Source: Aquanectria penicillioides
Taxonomy: Eukaryota; Ascomycota; Sordariomycetes; Hypocreales; Nectriaceae
Assembly (NCBI GenBank): GCA_003415625.1
Contig: PYIU01000003.1
Coordinates: 1,860,001-1,924,000 of the forward strand
Reading direction: 5' to 3'
DNA: 64,000 nt
Below, one piece after another: positions 22,572-33,104 of this stretch. Numbering within the stretch: the first letter of the stretch is position 1; every line of letters begins with the position of its first letter. Both the position numbers and the translations under genes were made by a program. Under the pieces are notes generated by a model, which did no database searches, had not been told where the DNA came from, and saw nothing but the letters and a program-made list of their open reading frames with translations.

Positions 22572-23922
22572 ATGCCCGGCTCCGATATGAGTCAGCCTTG
22601 CAAACGGTGCAAGGTTGAAGGTGCTCCGTTCCGGTTGAGGACGGACCCGACATGTCGGTACGTTGTCCCTGGTCTCTCCTCTGGTCTCTGCTCTCAACCC
22701 CCTTCTGTGCCTGGCTGTTTCGCACGTATTCGAACCTGCGTTCACTTCTTGCACATTTCGCACCGGAGTTTAATCTATGATTCGGTGATGCTAACATTAG
22801 CCCAAGGGACTGTTATGTCCAATACATTTCACTCAAGATGACGAAACGCTTGGCTCACCTTCATAAGGAAATACGCACTTCTCGTCTACCGACAACCCGT
22901 CGATACCTGACCGGCCTCTCCTTCGGACCCTGCTCTAGCGTGCTGGTGGAGCTCCTAGACGACACTGGGCGACGCCTCTCAAGCAACAAAGGCACTTCTC
23001 CGTTCAAACCCCTCGTAGTTCATGTCGATACCGACTTGTCGGCAAGTGAGGACTCACCAGCAAGGAAGCTCTTGGGTGAGTATCGGGATCGCTTTCCACA
23101 CGTAGAGTTTGAGTATGTGCCGCTGGCGGACGTCCTTGCCGTGAATAGCATTGACTGGTCTGCGTTACCACTCCCCAAAGAAGATGACTCTGGAACAGAA
23201 CCTGCAACTCGATTGCAGCGGCTTTTTGATGCGTTGCCTACCGTCACATCAAGGGCTGATATGCTTCGCCAATTCATCCGCCACCTTCTTTTGCATACTG
23301 CCCTCAAGCGCTCCTGTTCCGCGCTTCTCCTCGGTCACAGTACTACAGCTTTAGCTGCCCTGACGCTCTCCGAGGTTGCTAACGGACGTGGCTTCTCGGT
23401 ACCTTGGCAAGTCAATGACGGAATGTGCACCATCTGCACATATGCGCTCCCAGGAGCGACCGAGGACTCCTCGGGCATCGATTTAAAGACCCAGGAGCTG
23501 ACCCAGGACCCGGACCAAATCAAGTTTCCTGTCTACTATCCCATGCGAGAAGTCTTTCGAAACGAGATTCTTCAGTATATTGATATGGTCTCATCGCTCT
23601 CGGGCCTCGTACCAGCCAGCCAGTTGAACATCGGTGGTAGACTTAGCGTCGTGTCGCACAAGGACCTTAGCATAGAGGAGGTAATGACACGGTACTTTTG
23701 CAATGTTGAAGATTCATATTCGGGGATCGTGGCGAACGTGGTCCGGACAACAGGAAGTTAGAACGGGTCGCAGGTGATGGCTTTTGCGGGAGTTGTGGCA
23801 TGACAGTGGATGAACTTGGCGACTCAAGATGGGCTGGCGAGATTGGAGATGAGCCTGGAGAGGCTGGGTCGGTGTCGGTAGGACAGCTCTGCTATGGATG
23901 CAAACGGTCCATTCATGGATAG
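22572..23922 (+). CDS. ncs2: Cytoplasmic tRNA 2-thiolation protein 2 (Ncs2/Ctu2)
   Basis: Ncs2/Ctu2 partners Ncs6/Ctu1 in the Urm1-dependent 2-thiolation of wobble uridine in tRNA Lys, Gln and Glu in the cytoplasm. Exon 1 is 22572-22657 and exon 2 22807-23922 (149-nt intron). The N-terminus has CKRC and, across the splice, TCRDCYVQY, the first zinc-binding cluster. The body has the family run LTGLSFGPCSSVLVELLDD and the PP-loop-related LLLGHSTTALAALTLSE. The uninterrupted frame ends early at 23761 (VVRTTGS). The proper C-terminus continues one frame over to 23922 with GFCGSCGM and LCYGCKRS, a second CxxC pair. One missing A near 23749-23750 explains this: 1202 nt as read, 1203 corrected. The start could also be the internal MSQPC. 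Confidence 0.92.
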
Positions 23923-24274
23923 TGTGTCATAGGAAGAGGCGAGGAGAGAGAAAATGCAAAAGAAAAGTTCTGATACAAACAAGAAAAGCGGAATTCGTAG
24001 TACGATTTCCGGCGAGGTTGGATCTATGAGACTAAAACACCTCCCAAGATATGCGCCGCCTTTTATTTGCCAAATCCGTGACCTAGGCGAGGCCATATGC
24101 TCCGTCATCCAACCAAGGTATTGTAACGACTATGTGATTGCGATCCTGAGCATTTTCTCGTCAAATATAGATAGAAGAAACCCCCATGCTCAGAAAGAAT
24201 CCACCCCTCCCATCGCCCCTCCCATCGCCCCTCTGTTTTACTCAGACACACATCATCAAATTGACAAGCACTCC
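23923..24274. other. Intergenic: convergent 3' ends
   Basis: This 352-bp gap lies between the stops of ncs2 (+) and oac1 (-). It includes a short direct repeat of CCCCTCCCATCG near 24206-24232. Confidence 0.55.
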
Positions 24275-25473
24275 TTAGGCTATGTCAACTGCGGGTAGAA
24301 GACGGTTCTCAAGCTTTCTCACAAGCTTGTTGGTCTGTTCCGCCAGACTGAGGGTCAGGATGGTGTGAGGTAGGATTCGGGCCAGATGGGGCAGGAAGCC
24401 TTTGTAGAGGGCGAAGAAGCCTTCGGAACGGACAGTCTTGGAGAGACAGTCGAAGACGCCCTTGTAGAGGTTTCCGTTCTGGTTGTATAGTCGGGACATG
24501 ACTGTGTCTACACAGAGTGCTCTGTTAGTGGGACGCATCATAGATTGGCAGAACAGGAGAGACTTACCAGGGGGATGCATAAAGCAGCAGACGACGAAGC
24601 CGCTCATGGAGCTACAAGCGAGATGTAGGGCGGGACCCTCCTCCATACCGAAATGGCGGACCAGACGTCGCTTTGCGAAGAAGTAGGTGGGAAGCTGAAC
24701 AGAGGAACCGAAACCGGTACGAATCATGGCGGCGCTGACACCACGGTATAGGCCACGGAAGCCCTCAGTGCTGTAAATTGTATTGAGGCCGTGCCAGGCG
24801 CCACGGTATTGGTGCTGGGTGCCAACAGGACGGAACGAAGAGTAGCTTTGGAGACGAGTCTTGACGAGGAAGAATGGACTTCCAGCGGCAGCACCAATCA
24901 CACCCGAAGCAGCACCACAGAACATGTTGACGAAGAGGTTCTGGGCGGAGCCATCCTTGAAAAAAAGCGAGGCAATTCCATGACGCATAGGCTCGTAGAA
25001 ACCCAGGCGACAGCCGTTGAGGAGGATCTGGTAGACATAGGCAGTGCCGATCCCACGATATATGGCGCGGATGCCTTCGTTGCGGACGATGACGCTTACG
25101 CCATGGATGGGACCTCGGTAGTGGTGAGGCTGATTACCCTTGGTCTGGAGCTCACCTTGTAATTGCATGCTATGCGACAGGGATCGGGTCAACCAGAGGA
25201 CGCGCTGGTAGAGAGAGAGGGCATATGGCATTTACCGAATCTTGACAGTCTCAAAGGGATGGGTGGCGGTGACGGCGCCACAAGCAGCAATGCCACCTGC
25301 GAGGAAAGCACTGCAAATGGGGAAGAATAGTCATTAGCAACGAGCGAGAGCCAGGGCAAGCGAGGAGCAACACAAGGGGGGTGGGAGCAAAAGACGAGGC
25401 GTGAAGCAGGGCGAAGGTGTTCGGTGCGGAAGATGGCGGAGATGGGCTTTACTTACCCGAGGGTCGTCGACAT
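24275..25473 (-). CDS. oac1: Mitochondrial oxaloacetate/sulfate carrier Oac1
   Basis: An inner-membrane carrier of the SLC25 family that imports oxaloacetate and sulfate. Four exons: 25473-25457, 25310-25236, 25169-24568, 24507-24275. They total 927 nt (308 aa) with no frame problem. The three tandem repeats show the carrier signature Px[DE]xx[KR]: HPFETVKIR in repeat 1, SPFFLVKTRLQ in repeat 2 (F in place of the acidic residue), and HPPDTVMSRLYNQ in repeat 3. The MQLQGELQ stretch after the first signature is typical of Oac1. Exon 1 encodes only MSTTLG. The assignment to Oac1 rather than another C4-dicarboxylate carrier is from recognised sequence. Confidence 0.9.
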
Positions 25474-26214
25474 TTCGCCCCGAGCTCTCCAGGCGCAAGT
25501 TGAGAAAACAGCGGTTGGGAAGAGGGAAACGCAGGGCGCAGAGAAGGCGGAGAGCTCGGGAGAGAGGGACGGACGCGGGCTCTGCGCGCGCACGAGGCCG
25601 AGAAGAGCAGAGTTTGGAAGATTTACAGGAGTAAGGATGAAGGTGTCGGCGACGGAGCGAGGGCGGCAGTGAAGGGAAGGGTTCGCCGGCGACGGCAACG
25701 ACGGGCGGCAGCAGCGGCTTCGGACCCTATCGCAGCGCAAGAAATTGTCAGCGCTGGGGCTAGGACCGGGTAGCGCTGGGAAGTGGACGCCAGATTGGGA
25801 GTCACAGGCACCTTGTCAGTGAAATGCGATAGCAACGCTCCCGTAGCGGGGGGAGGAGGGGCTGCTGCCGGGCTTACGAGAGAGGGAACAGGAATAAATG
25901 AGGCGATTGATGACTATGCTGCTGAGGCGCGCGTCCTGCAGCTGCCATGCTTTCATTGGGCTTTCCCGCCCTTTTCTTCAGCCGTTGCTTTGGGGGACGG
26001 GTAGATTGTCGTCTACTGTACTTTGTTCTTCGGCTGCGGTGGGTGGCCGGGAAGAGAGATGCCGACGTCGGCGCCGCATTTTGCATCACGCAAATTCGTG
26101 GGGGAGGGAGGCTCTCCGACCTGCCGGTCGACCAACCAGCCAGTGGAGGTTCCTTGCGTTAGCACCGGGGCACTGGTACGAAAACACCGCTCCCTTGTCC
26201 GCCTAACCTGTAGC

Positions 26215-26259
26215 GGTACCTACCTTAAGGTACCTAGGTAGGTACCTAGGTAGGTACCC
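26215..26259. repeat. Palindromic (TACC/GGTA) array, 45 bp
   Basis: Two head-to-tail copies of TACCTAGGTAGG flanked by GGTACCTACC. The array could fold into a long hairpin. Confidence 0.75.
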
Positions 26260-26597
26260 AGGCATGTAAGGTATTCTGGTGCCTCACTACTGTAATATAA
26301 ATGGTCATGGGCATGGGGGTTCCGTGAAAGCTGCATCACTACAGCTGGAGCTTGATGAATCCTCTGTAGATCAAACGAGGTTTGGCGCGCCAGGGTAAAA
26401 TGATGACGAGCGGAGGGGAGAGATAGGCTAGAGGAGAGATGAGAGAGAGGGGTGCAAAGGAGGGAACCGGACAAGCGGCTCATGATGATGAGAGAGCTAC
26501 AGTAGGACTTGCACGTCTCAAGGTAGATAGGTACAGTATGGAGGCATCTAGGTACTTCTATGAAGAATGTATGCATGGCACTTATCAACTTACTTAA

Positions 26598-26614
26598 GTA
26601 CCTAGGTAGGTAGG
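26598..26614. repeat. Palindromic (TACC/GGTA) array
   Basis: GTACCTAGGTAGGTAGG, same family as the neighbouring array. Confidence 0.7.
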
Positions 26615-27308
26615 CAATGATTGAGCTACTGTTCTTGTGCATACAGCACAGCATCGCCTTGCCTGGGTCGACGGTGACATGCTCAGGGCGAGGGTCGTGA
26701 ATCGTCGTAGCTCGCTCGTTTTTCGATGCTTCAGGGACCGAGCATGATATAGGGACTTTGTGTGCATGTACATTACGGCCACTTGGTGCAATGAACGTGG
26801 CAAACTGTGCTACAATATCGCCTACGATGGGAAAGTTGGCAAATGTTGAAGCTGGGTTGCGGCCTTGGTGGAACAGAAGGAAGCTGTGAGCTAATGACGA
26901 GGTACGTACCTACCCATTCCCCTGTCGCACCCCGCACGCTTGGCAGGCTGATCAGCGAAGCTACCTTAGGTTGGCAGCAACGCACAGTGCATGTGCCTGC
27001 GCTGGAGCTGCTCAGCTCTAGGTTGATTTCTTTGACCCAACCACACCAGCCCAGCCCAGCCCAGCCCACCCAGAGGTCAACCGACGACATCCCACTTTGG
27101 CCACGGGCACACCACGCAACTCAACCCTCTGCCGCTCCCATCCTTATCCCTGCTCCTGCAGGCGGGCTCTTCAACGCCTATGCCTTTTATCCTCTCTTCG
27201 CTTTAGCTTCTGGTTCCTCTTTCCATCTCTTGCCTCGTCTCTTCGTCGCCTCTCACCGCTCCAGGGCATTGGGGCTTGTTCGCTCCGTCTCGCCCAACCT
27301 CGCACATC

Positions 27309-28528
27309 ATGGCCTCAACTCCCATGGACGTCGACCGCCCCTCTGTTCCCAATGGCTCCTCCCTCAATATCCAGCGCACCCTAGGCGGTACTGCATCCGT
27401 ATCCAACCTCTCCGATGTTATCTCCACTTTCCGTCCTGCAAAGCTCTTCCGCCGCGATGATATCAAGGAAGGCCGACCGCAACCACACATCCTGTCGATT
27501 GACTATGACGACGAAGGCCAGCTTCTCATGACTTCATCCAGCGACGAGACCATATTGATATACAACGTCAAGGAAGGTCGCTATGACAAGACGTTGCTGA
27601 GCAAAAAGTACGGTGTCAAGCTTGCCAAGTTCACACACACTAGTTCTAGCATCATCTATGCAAGCACCAAGCAAAATGGCACGTACCCAACCCTTATTCT
27701 GTTCTGAAACCATTGCATGATAACGTCATCCTCTCCCCTCCAGATGCCATTCGTTACCTAGCTACCCACGACAATTCTTTCATTCGCTACTTCGAAGGCC
27801 ACGAAGGCAACGTTACCAACCTTGCCGTCCACCCCGGAAGCGACAACTTCATCTCATGTTCGCAGGATAATACTGTTCGACTATGGGACACCCAAACCAA
27901 GAATTGCCAGGGGCAACTATTCTTAAAGTCACCATATCTTGCAGCCTATGACCCTTCGGGCACAGTCTTCGCCGTAGGCTGTCCTAGTAGCGGCACCGTT
28001 CTGCTCTACGACGCACGAAACTACAACAAAGCCCCGTTCGCGACTGTTGACATTGTAGAGCAGTGTAGGAGACTTGACTCTCAGTCCCTGGTTAAGGGCT
28101 GGACGAAACTTGAATTCTCCAACGATGGCAAGTCACTCCTTGTCGGCACCAGAGGTAACGGCCACTTCCTCCTTGATGCCTTCGAAGGTACTCTCAAGGC
28201 TTACCTCCGCAAGCCAACTGGTGGAACGCGGCGTTCCGCCATTGGCGAGGCTCCTGGTGCTGGTGCCGCTTCATCCGAGTCACCAAGCCTCGAGAGCAGC
28301 GGCGATTGTTGCTTCGCGCCTGACGGGCGCTACGTTTTGAGCGGGACCAAGAAGGACGTTCTTGTGTGGGACACGCTGTCGTCACCTGCTGACAACAAGG
28401 TGTTGGAGCCATCCTGGACACTCCCCGATAAGAGAGAGGCCGCCGTTATAGCGTTCAACCCGCGTTTCAACTTTTTTGCGTCGGCTGATCAAGAGCTCCT
28501 GTTTTGGCTACCTGATCCTCACTCATAA
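27309..28528 (+). CDS. swd2: WD40 protein Swd2/WDR82 (COMPASS and CPF subunit)
   Basis: Swd2 is a nuclear WD-repeat protein shared by the Set1/COMPASS H3K4 methyltransferase and the cleavage/polyadenylation factor. The product is 384 aa. Early blades read FRRDDIKEGRPQPHILSIDYD and SSSDETILIYNV. Middle blades have FEGHEGNVTNLAVHPG and SCSQDNTVRLWD. Later ones have GTRGNGHFLLDAFEG, RYVLSGTKKDVLVWD and ASADQELLFWLPD. The frame of the conserved KQN-DAIRYL junction is only kept if intron 27679-27743 uses a GC donor (ATG|GCACGT) with a normal CAG acceptor. Exons of 370 and 785 nt then give 385 codons exactly. The intronic GT two bases downstream would shift the frame. Confidence 0.93.
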
Positions 28529-29170
28529 AGGATGTCCCTCGAGGAGGAAGAGCTTGGTCTAGAGCCAACGGCACGGGATGTAGTCGAGCCTGGAGAAGCG
28601 AGATGGCATGAGAAATCTCCTATTGGTGAAATGAATAGGCTCTAAAATATAGATACCCTCGGACGTGGGAGAGTTGCTCGTAATGCAAGCGACGTGCGCA
28701 TATGTAGCTGGGAGCTGAATGAATGACAAGCCTCAAGCTGATAGTGTCATTTAAGAACAAGACAAAATAGACCAAAAATAGAATAACAAAATCAACTACT
28801 AAACCCGGCGTGGCGATTGATAATATCAAAATGACACAACTCAAGCCATGGGTGAGGATTTTGTGAGCAAATCCGTCAGCCACAGTCACGTTGATGCTCA
28901 CCCAACTTGGCAAGGACTGTGCGTGTGCGACTGACACCCGCACCACCCCCTCCTTCGTCCCAAGCCCCACCAAAGAATCCCACCTCCAATCGACCCTCGC
29001 ATCACCGCAGACCGACCACATTGGCGACGACCTCGTTTTCGCACACAACGACACGCGCTCACCGAGAGACTGGACACGACGACCTGCCCCGACCGCTGAA
29101 TACCAGCGCCCTTACTCTTTCATCCGCCAATAAACCTGCCCAAGTCTCGCGCACAAACTCGCATGCGATA
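28529..29170. other. Intergenic, tandem genes
   Basis: It contains the swd2 3' UTR and the srp21 promoter/leader. The reading frame upstream of the srp21 ATG is open back to about 28907, but it is Pro/Thr/Ser-rich and unlike SRP9 proteins, so I place the start at 29171. Confidence 0.55.
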
Positions 29171-29725
29171 ATGCCTTACTTCAAGACAAGCCAGGAATGG
29201 CTTGACAACTCGGTGGCCTTGCTTGAGGCCAGACCGGCCACGGTGCGTCACCGCCACCTCCTGATCGACGATCCCACGGCCTTCCTGCCCTTGGTATCGC
29301 AGATGCAACTGTTTCCAAATTCCTCAATTCAACCGCCTTCGCTAACTGTAGCTAAGACACACATCACCACCCGCTACTCTCTCAAACCAGCGCCGGCCTC
29401 CTCTTCCTCCACCACTGACGATGCTACATCCCGCCCTCCACGTGGCACTCTCGTCATCAAGACGTACGACCCCGTGAGCGGCGTCACCCTCAAGTACCGC
29501 ACCACAAAGGCCGCCGAGGTCTCTCGGCTCATCGGCGCCTCCCTCGGCCGCCTTGGCCGCTCCATGGCCGCTGTCCCCGAACCACCAGCCGAGGAGGCGA
29601 TGATTGACGCTCCAGAAGCCGACGACACAAAGGCCCCGGCCGTCTCCACCCCACAAATCCAACAACAGCAACAGCCTCAACAAGGAGGCGGTGGGGGTAA
29701 AAAGAAGAAGAAGGGGAAGAAATAG
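29171..29725 (+). CDS. srp21: Signal recognition particle subunit Srp21 (SRP9 family)
   Basis: Srp21 is the fungal SRP9, which binds the Alu end of SRP RNA and takes part in elongation arrest during ER targeting. The start MPYFKTSQEWLDNS is characteristic. The SRP9 core follows (ITTRYSLKPAP; GTLVIKTYDPVSGVTLKYRT; KAAEVSRLIGASLGRLGRSM), then an acidic/Gln-rich linker and the lysine tail GGGGKKKKKGKK. I infer an intron at 29243-29356 (GTGCGT donor, GCTAAC branch, CTAAG acceptor), which joins RPAT to THITTRYSL and removes a segment unlike the family. Exons of 72 and 369 nt give 147 codons. The intron is 114 nt and stop-free, so an ORF caller would wrongly read through it. Confidence 0.88.
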   Translation: MPYFKTSQEWLDNSVALLEARPATVRHRHLLIDDPTAFLPLVSQMQLFPNSSIQPPSLTVAKTHITTRYSLKPAPASSSSTTDDATSRPPRGTLVIKTYDPVSGVTLKYRTTKAAEVSRLIGASLGRLGRSMAAVPEPPAEEAMIDAPEADDTKAPAVSTPQIQQQQQPQQGGGGGKKKKKGKK

Positions 29726-30272
29726 GGATGGACACTGAGAGGAGCCAATTGATACTTGGACGGGACGTTATTTAATCAGGCTGAATCAATCTGGGGCTTT
29801 GGGAGGGGGGGCTTACCTAAATCACTAGGACAATAGAAAGAGCGAGCAGAAAAAGAGAGCAATTGGCGGGCGCATCCCAAGTCATCATGGAGCAAAGCTG
29901 GATTTGTCTAAGTTGGGGACAGGGGAGTGATTGAACTGAACGGCTAATATCAATTCTCGCATAACATCTTTCTAGGTACACTAACTTCATCAATCCATCG
30001 CAGTATTACAAAACGTCAATGCTCTTTTCCTCCGCCCAAAACTAAACAAATAATGCCTGAACGCCTGAACTTGGGTCAAAATCCAGTTCCTGGAACCCAA
30101 AGATAATGGTGATTAGCCTTCTAGCCTCCGTCGGCCTTATCCCAAAATCACCGCCCCGAGGCTCTCTGCATGTACGAGGACAAAGGAAATGAGGGTATAT
30201 GATGTATGTGCCTTGGGCGAGTCACGATGACCCGCCTCGCCTTTGTGCATGGGGTGGCATTCCAAGTGCAAT
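29726..30272. other. Intergenic: convergent 3' ends
   Basis: This 547-bp gap holds the srp21 and RNR small-subunit 3' UTRs. Nothing else seen. Confidence 0.55.
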
Positions 30273-31715
30273 TTAAAAGTCGTCATCGAAGGTGAAGTCA
30301 CCACCGTTCTCGCCGACAGGAGCATCGTCCTCAGGCTTCTTGGTGCTATGCATGACGCCAGCCTTCTGGTAATCGCCCACACGCTTCTCGAAGAAGTTGG
30401 TCTTGCCGCCAAGAGAGATGTTCTCCATGAAGTCAAAGGGGTTGCTCGACTTGTAGATCTTCTCGTTGCCCAGCGCGACAAGGAGGCGATCAGCGACGAA
30501 TTCGATGTATTGCTTCATGAGGTTGGAGTTCATGCCAAGGAGAGCACAAGGAAGAGCCTCGGTGAGGAACTCCTGCTCGATGTTGACAGCATCAGTGATG
30601 ATGTCCTGGATAATCTGCTTGCTAGCTCGGTTCTTCAGGTGCGAGTGGAGAAGGCAGGCGAAATCGGTGTGCAGACCCTCATCACGAGAGATCAGCTCGT
30701 TGGAGAAAGTCAGACCAGGCATGAGACCCCGCTTCTTGAGCCAGAAGATCGAGGCAAAGGCACCGCTGAAGAAGATACCTTCGACAGCGGCGAAGGCAAC
30801 GAGCCGCTGGGCGAAGGTAGCGCTCTTGTCCTGAATCCACCGGATAGCCCAGTCGGCCTTCTTTCGGATACAGGGAACTACGCATTTGAGTCAGCTTCTG
30901 TCTGTGGAACGATGTAGTCATGGGCGACGTACTTGTCTCGATGGCATTGAAAAGGTAGGTGCGCTGTGACGGCTCCTTGATGTAGGTGTCAATCAGTAGA
31001 GAGTAGGTCTCGGAGTGGATGTTCTCCATCATGATCTGGAAACCGTAAAAGCAACGAGCCTCGGGAATCTGCACTTCGGCGCTGAAGCGTTCCACGAGGT
31101 TCTCGTTGACGATGCCATCAGAAGCGGCGAAGAAGGCAAGGACGTGCGAGATGAAGAACTGCTCATCGGCAGTTAGGCGATTGTTCCAGTCATGGAGATC
31201 CTTGGACAAATCAATCTCCTCTGCAGTCCAGAAGGAAGCCTCATGCTTCTTGTACATCTGCCAGATCTGACATTCAAGTTAGTACAGGTGACCATAGGGA
31301 AACCACTTTACGCGTCGCGTCGCGTTACTTACCTCGTGGTACTTGATGGGGAATAGAACAAAACGATGGGGGTTCTCCTGGAGGAGGGGCTCATCGATCT
31401 CTTCAGGCTTTGCCACAGCAACCTTCTCATCTTTCTTAATCTCCTCAATAGCCTTCTCCTGGTTATCAATGGTGCTGGCTAGGGTGGCGATTGCGGACTC
31501 GTTGAGGGGTTGGTTCTCCTTGTCAGACGCGTTGAAGTTGAGCTTCTTGACGGGGGACTCCATCTGGAAGTTCTCAATGGCGGAAGCAGCCTGCATAACT
31601 AGAGTTAGCACCCAATTGCACGAGTGGGTGAGGCGGCGACGGAACACCGGCCGCCATGACGGGTTGCTCCGGCGACGTCACTAACCTGCTTCGAAGGGGT
31701 GATTTGCGCAGTCAT
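30273..31715 (-). CDS. rnr2: Ribonucleoside-diphosphate reductase small subunit (class Ia R2)
   Basis: R2 holds the di-iron tyrosyl-radical cofactor that lets the R1/R2 enzyme reduce NDPs to dNDPs. Four exons: 31715-31686, 31590-31333, 31266-30933, 30877-30273 (1227 nt, 408 aa, frame intact). The N-terminus after a 10-residue first exon includes the Ser-Pro/Lys stretch [11 protein letters not shown]. Iron ligands and the radical tyrosine are in [23 protein letters not shown] and [10 protein letters not shown]. The C-terminus FTFDDDF matches the R1-docking heptapeptide of the family. The upstream region carries MluI cell-cycle boxes, in line with S-phase control of RNR genes. Confidence 0.97.
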
Positions 31716-33104
31716 TGTTGGGATGGGATTGGATAGGGAGAATGACGAAGAGACACACAAAGGCACGAGACAGGTCGCTTTATGTAGGATTGAGCCTGGA
31801 AGGAGAGTTTGCAGACGCGATGGTGATGGGGATGGTCCAGTCTCGCTATGGGCTGAGGAGGAAGGGCTTTTGTACAAGCGGTGATGCGCTGTCACGTGGA
31901 TTTGGGACGCGTCGCAGCGTGTTCTTGGTGGGCAGGGAGGGTAGGCCAATTGAAGCAGTCATAGGCTAATTGAACCGGGGGGCTTGTATCTCCCGGCGCC
32001 TTTCGGGGGGTCGGTACCCGGCCCTGCAGACCAAAGCGTCACTTGGGGCCTCCACTAGGCAACCAGCCACCAAGATTGGAGCAGGTACTAGACGCGTAAA
32101 GACGCGTTCAGCTGGCTCTCCAAGCTTTTTTTTTCCTTTTCTTTGTCTTGACTCCATTGGGATATTTGGGTCGGATGAGGACAGTAGCATTGGATTACTA
32201 TTGACACGACCTGGGCCACGGAGCACCACCGTGCTCTGTATATCCGCAATGGGTCCTTGTCCCTTTGACACCTACATACATCGTGCATGGCCTGGGCCTG
32301 GTCTGCTTAATCAGGCTTGGTCATCTGCAGACGTCATGTAATCCATACATACGTGTATGTACAGCATTTATCAACCAGAAAACAGAACCCGGCGTTGACC
32401 ACGTCGAGGGGTTAATAGAGTGCATAGCATGATGGAGCCATGTGGACACGCCCTGCTAGGCGGGAGCTCTGTCGTGCTGGTGGAGTTCGGCGAGAGCATC
32501 GGAGCTGTGTCTCAGACAGCATCCATCTCGGACATCTCATTGCTCGACCAACGCCCGTATCGAATTTCCGTTATGGGGCGACTAAACGAACACAGCAGCC
32601 TTGCCATGGTGGAACATGGGGTGTGCTTGGGGCTTTAGCACCATCGTGATCGGCCTCGACCGAAATGAAGGCTTCCTCTTGCTCAGAAAGAGTGGCGTTC
32701 CCCCAGACGACCTGACCCAATCTGCTCGGTCGGAGCTGAGCCTTCAGTCGGTCACTGGGCCGATCCATACCCATGCCTAATGCCAAGTAAAGTTATCTGA
32801 TCGTTCTCCAAGCGTTTCATCGTGCCCATGCAGACGCGTCGTCCCCACTTTTCTATTGAAACTCGTGTCTCTATTTCACGTAACTACTCCGTACCTACAT
32901 CCCAAGGTACTGGAAATCCGGCTAAGTGCTTCGTACACACCTGATACATTCCAGACGCGCCCCGGCGCCACGGGTCGTCAATGAAATCACACACCCAGCA
33001 TATCTTTGACTCATACAGGGCCCGCCCTGGCCGACCGTCCTCCGTCCTCCATCATGCCAGCTGCATCTATCCCTGTTCGTGGTCTAAATCCGAATATCCG
33101 AGTG
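31716..33104. other. Intergenic upstream of rnr2
   Basis: It contains the rnr2 promoter (ACGCGT boxes at 31907, 32092, 32102 and 32834; CACGTG at 31893-31898) and the 3' UTR of the DUF4112 gene. An open frame of about 120 residues at 31970-32341 (+) overlaps the promoter and looks spurious. Confidence 0.6.
31907..32107 (-). promoter_or_regulatory. MluI cell-cycle boxes (MCB) upstream of rnr2
   Basis: ACGCGT occurs at 31907-31912, 32092-32097 and 32102-32107, 192 to 392 bp upstream of the start codon, with the last two spaced 10 bp (one helical turn) apart. In yeasts this hexamer is bound by MBF (Mbp1/Swi6 or Cdc10/Res), which drives RNR genes at G1/S. A further ACGCGT is in the rnr2 intron at 31310-31315. 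Binding in this fungus is inferred. Confidence 0.65.

Larger units (their letters stand above)
25474..27308. other. 1.8 kb divergent intergenic region (oac1 / swd2)
   Basis: It holds two promoters and two TACC/GGTA palindrome arrays (26215-26259 and 26598-26614), plus a further TACGTACCTACC at 26902-26914. Nothing here reads as a gene. Confidence 0.55.

Noticed and set aside
22658..22806. Possible tRNA B-box (GGTTCGAATAC on the - strand near 22730)
   Set aside because: It lies inside the ncs2 intron with no matching A-box or cloverleaf pairing.
28907..29170. N-terminal extension of Srp21
   Set aside because: Low-complexity Pro/Thr sequence; the family begins MPYxKTSQEW at 29171.
31970..32341. 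Open frame of 123 codons upstream of rnr2
   Set aside because: It overlaps the MCB-containing promoter, has no recognisable domain and shows promoter-like composition.
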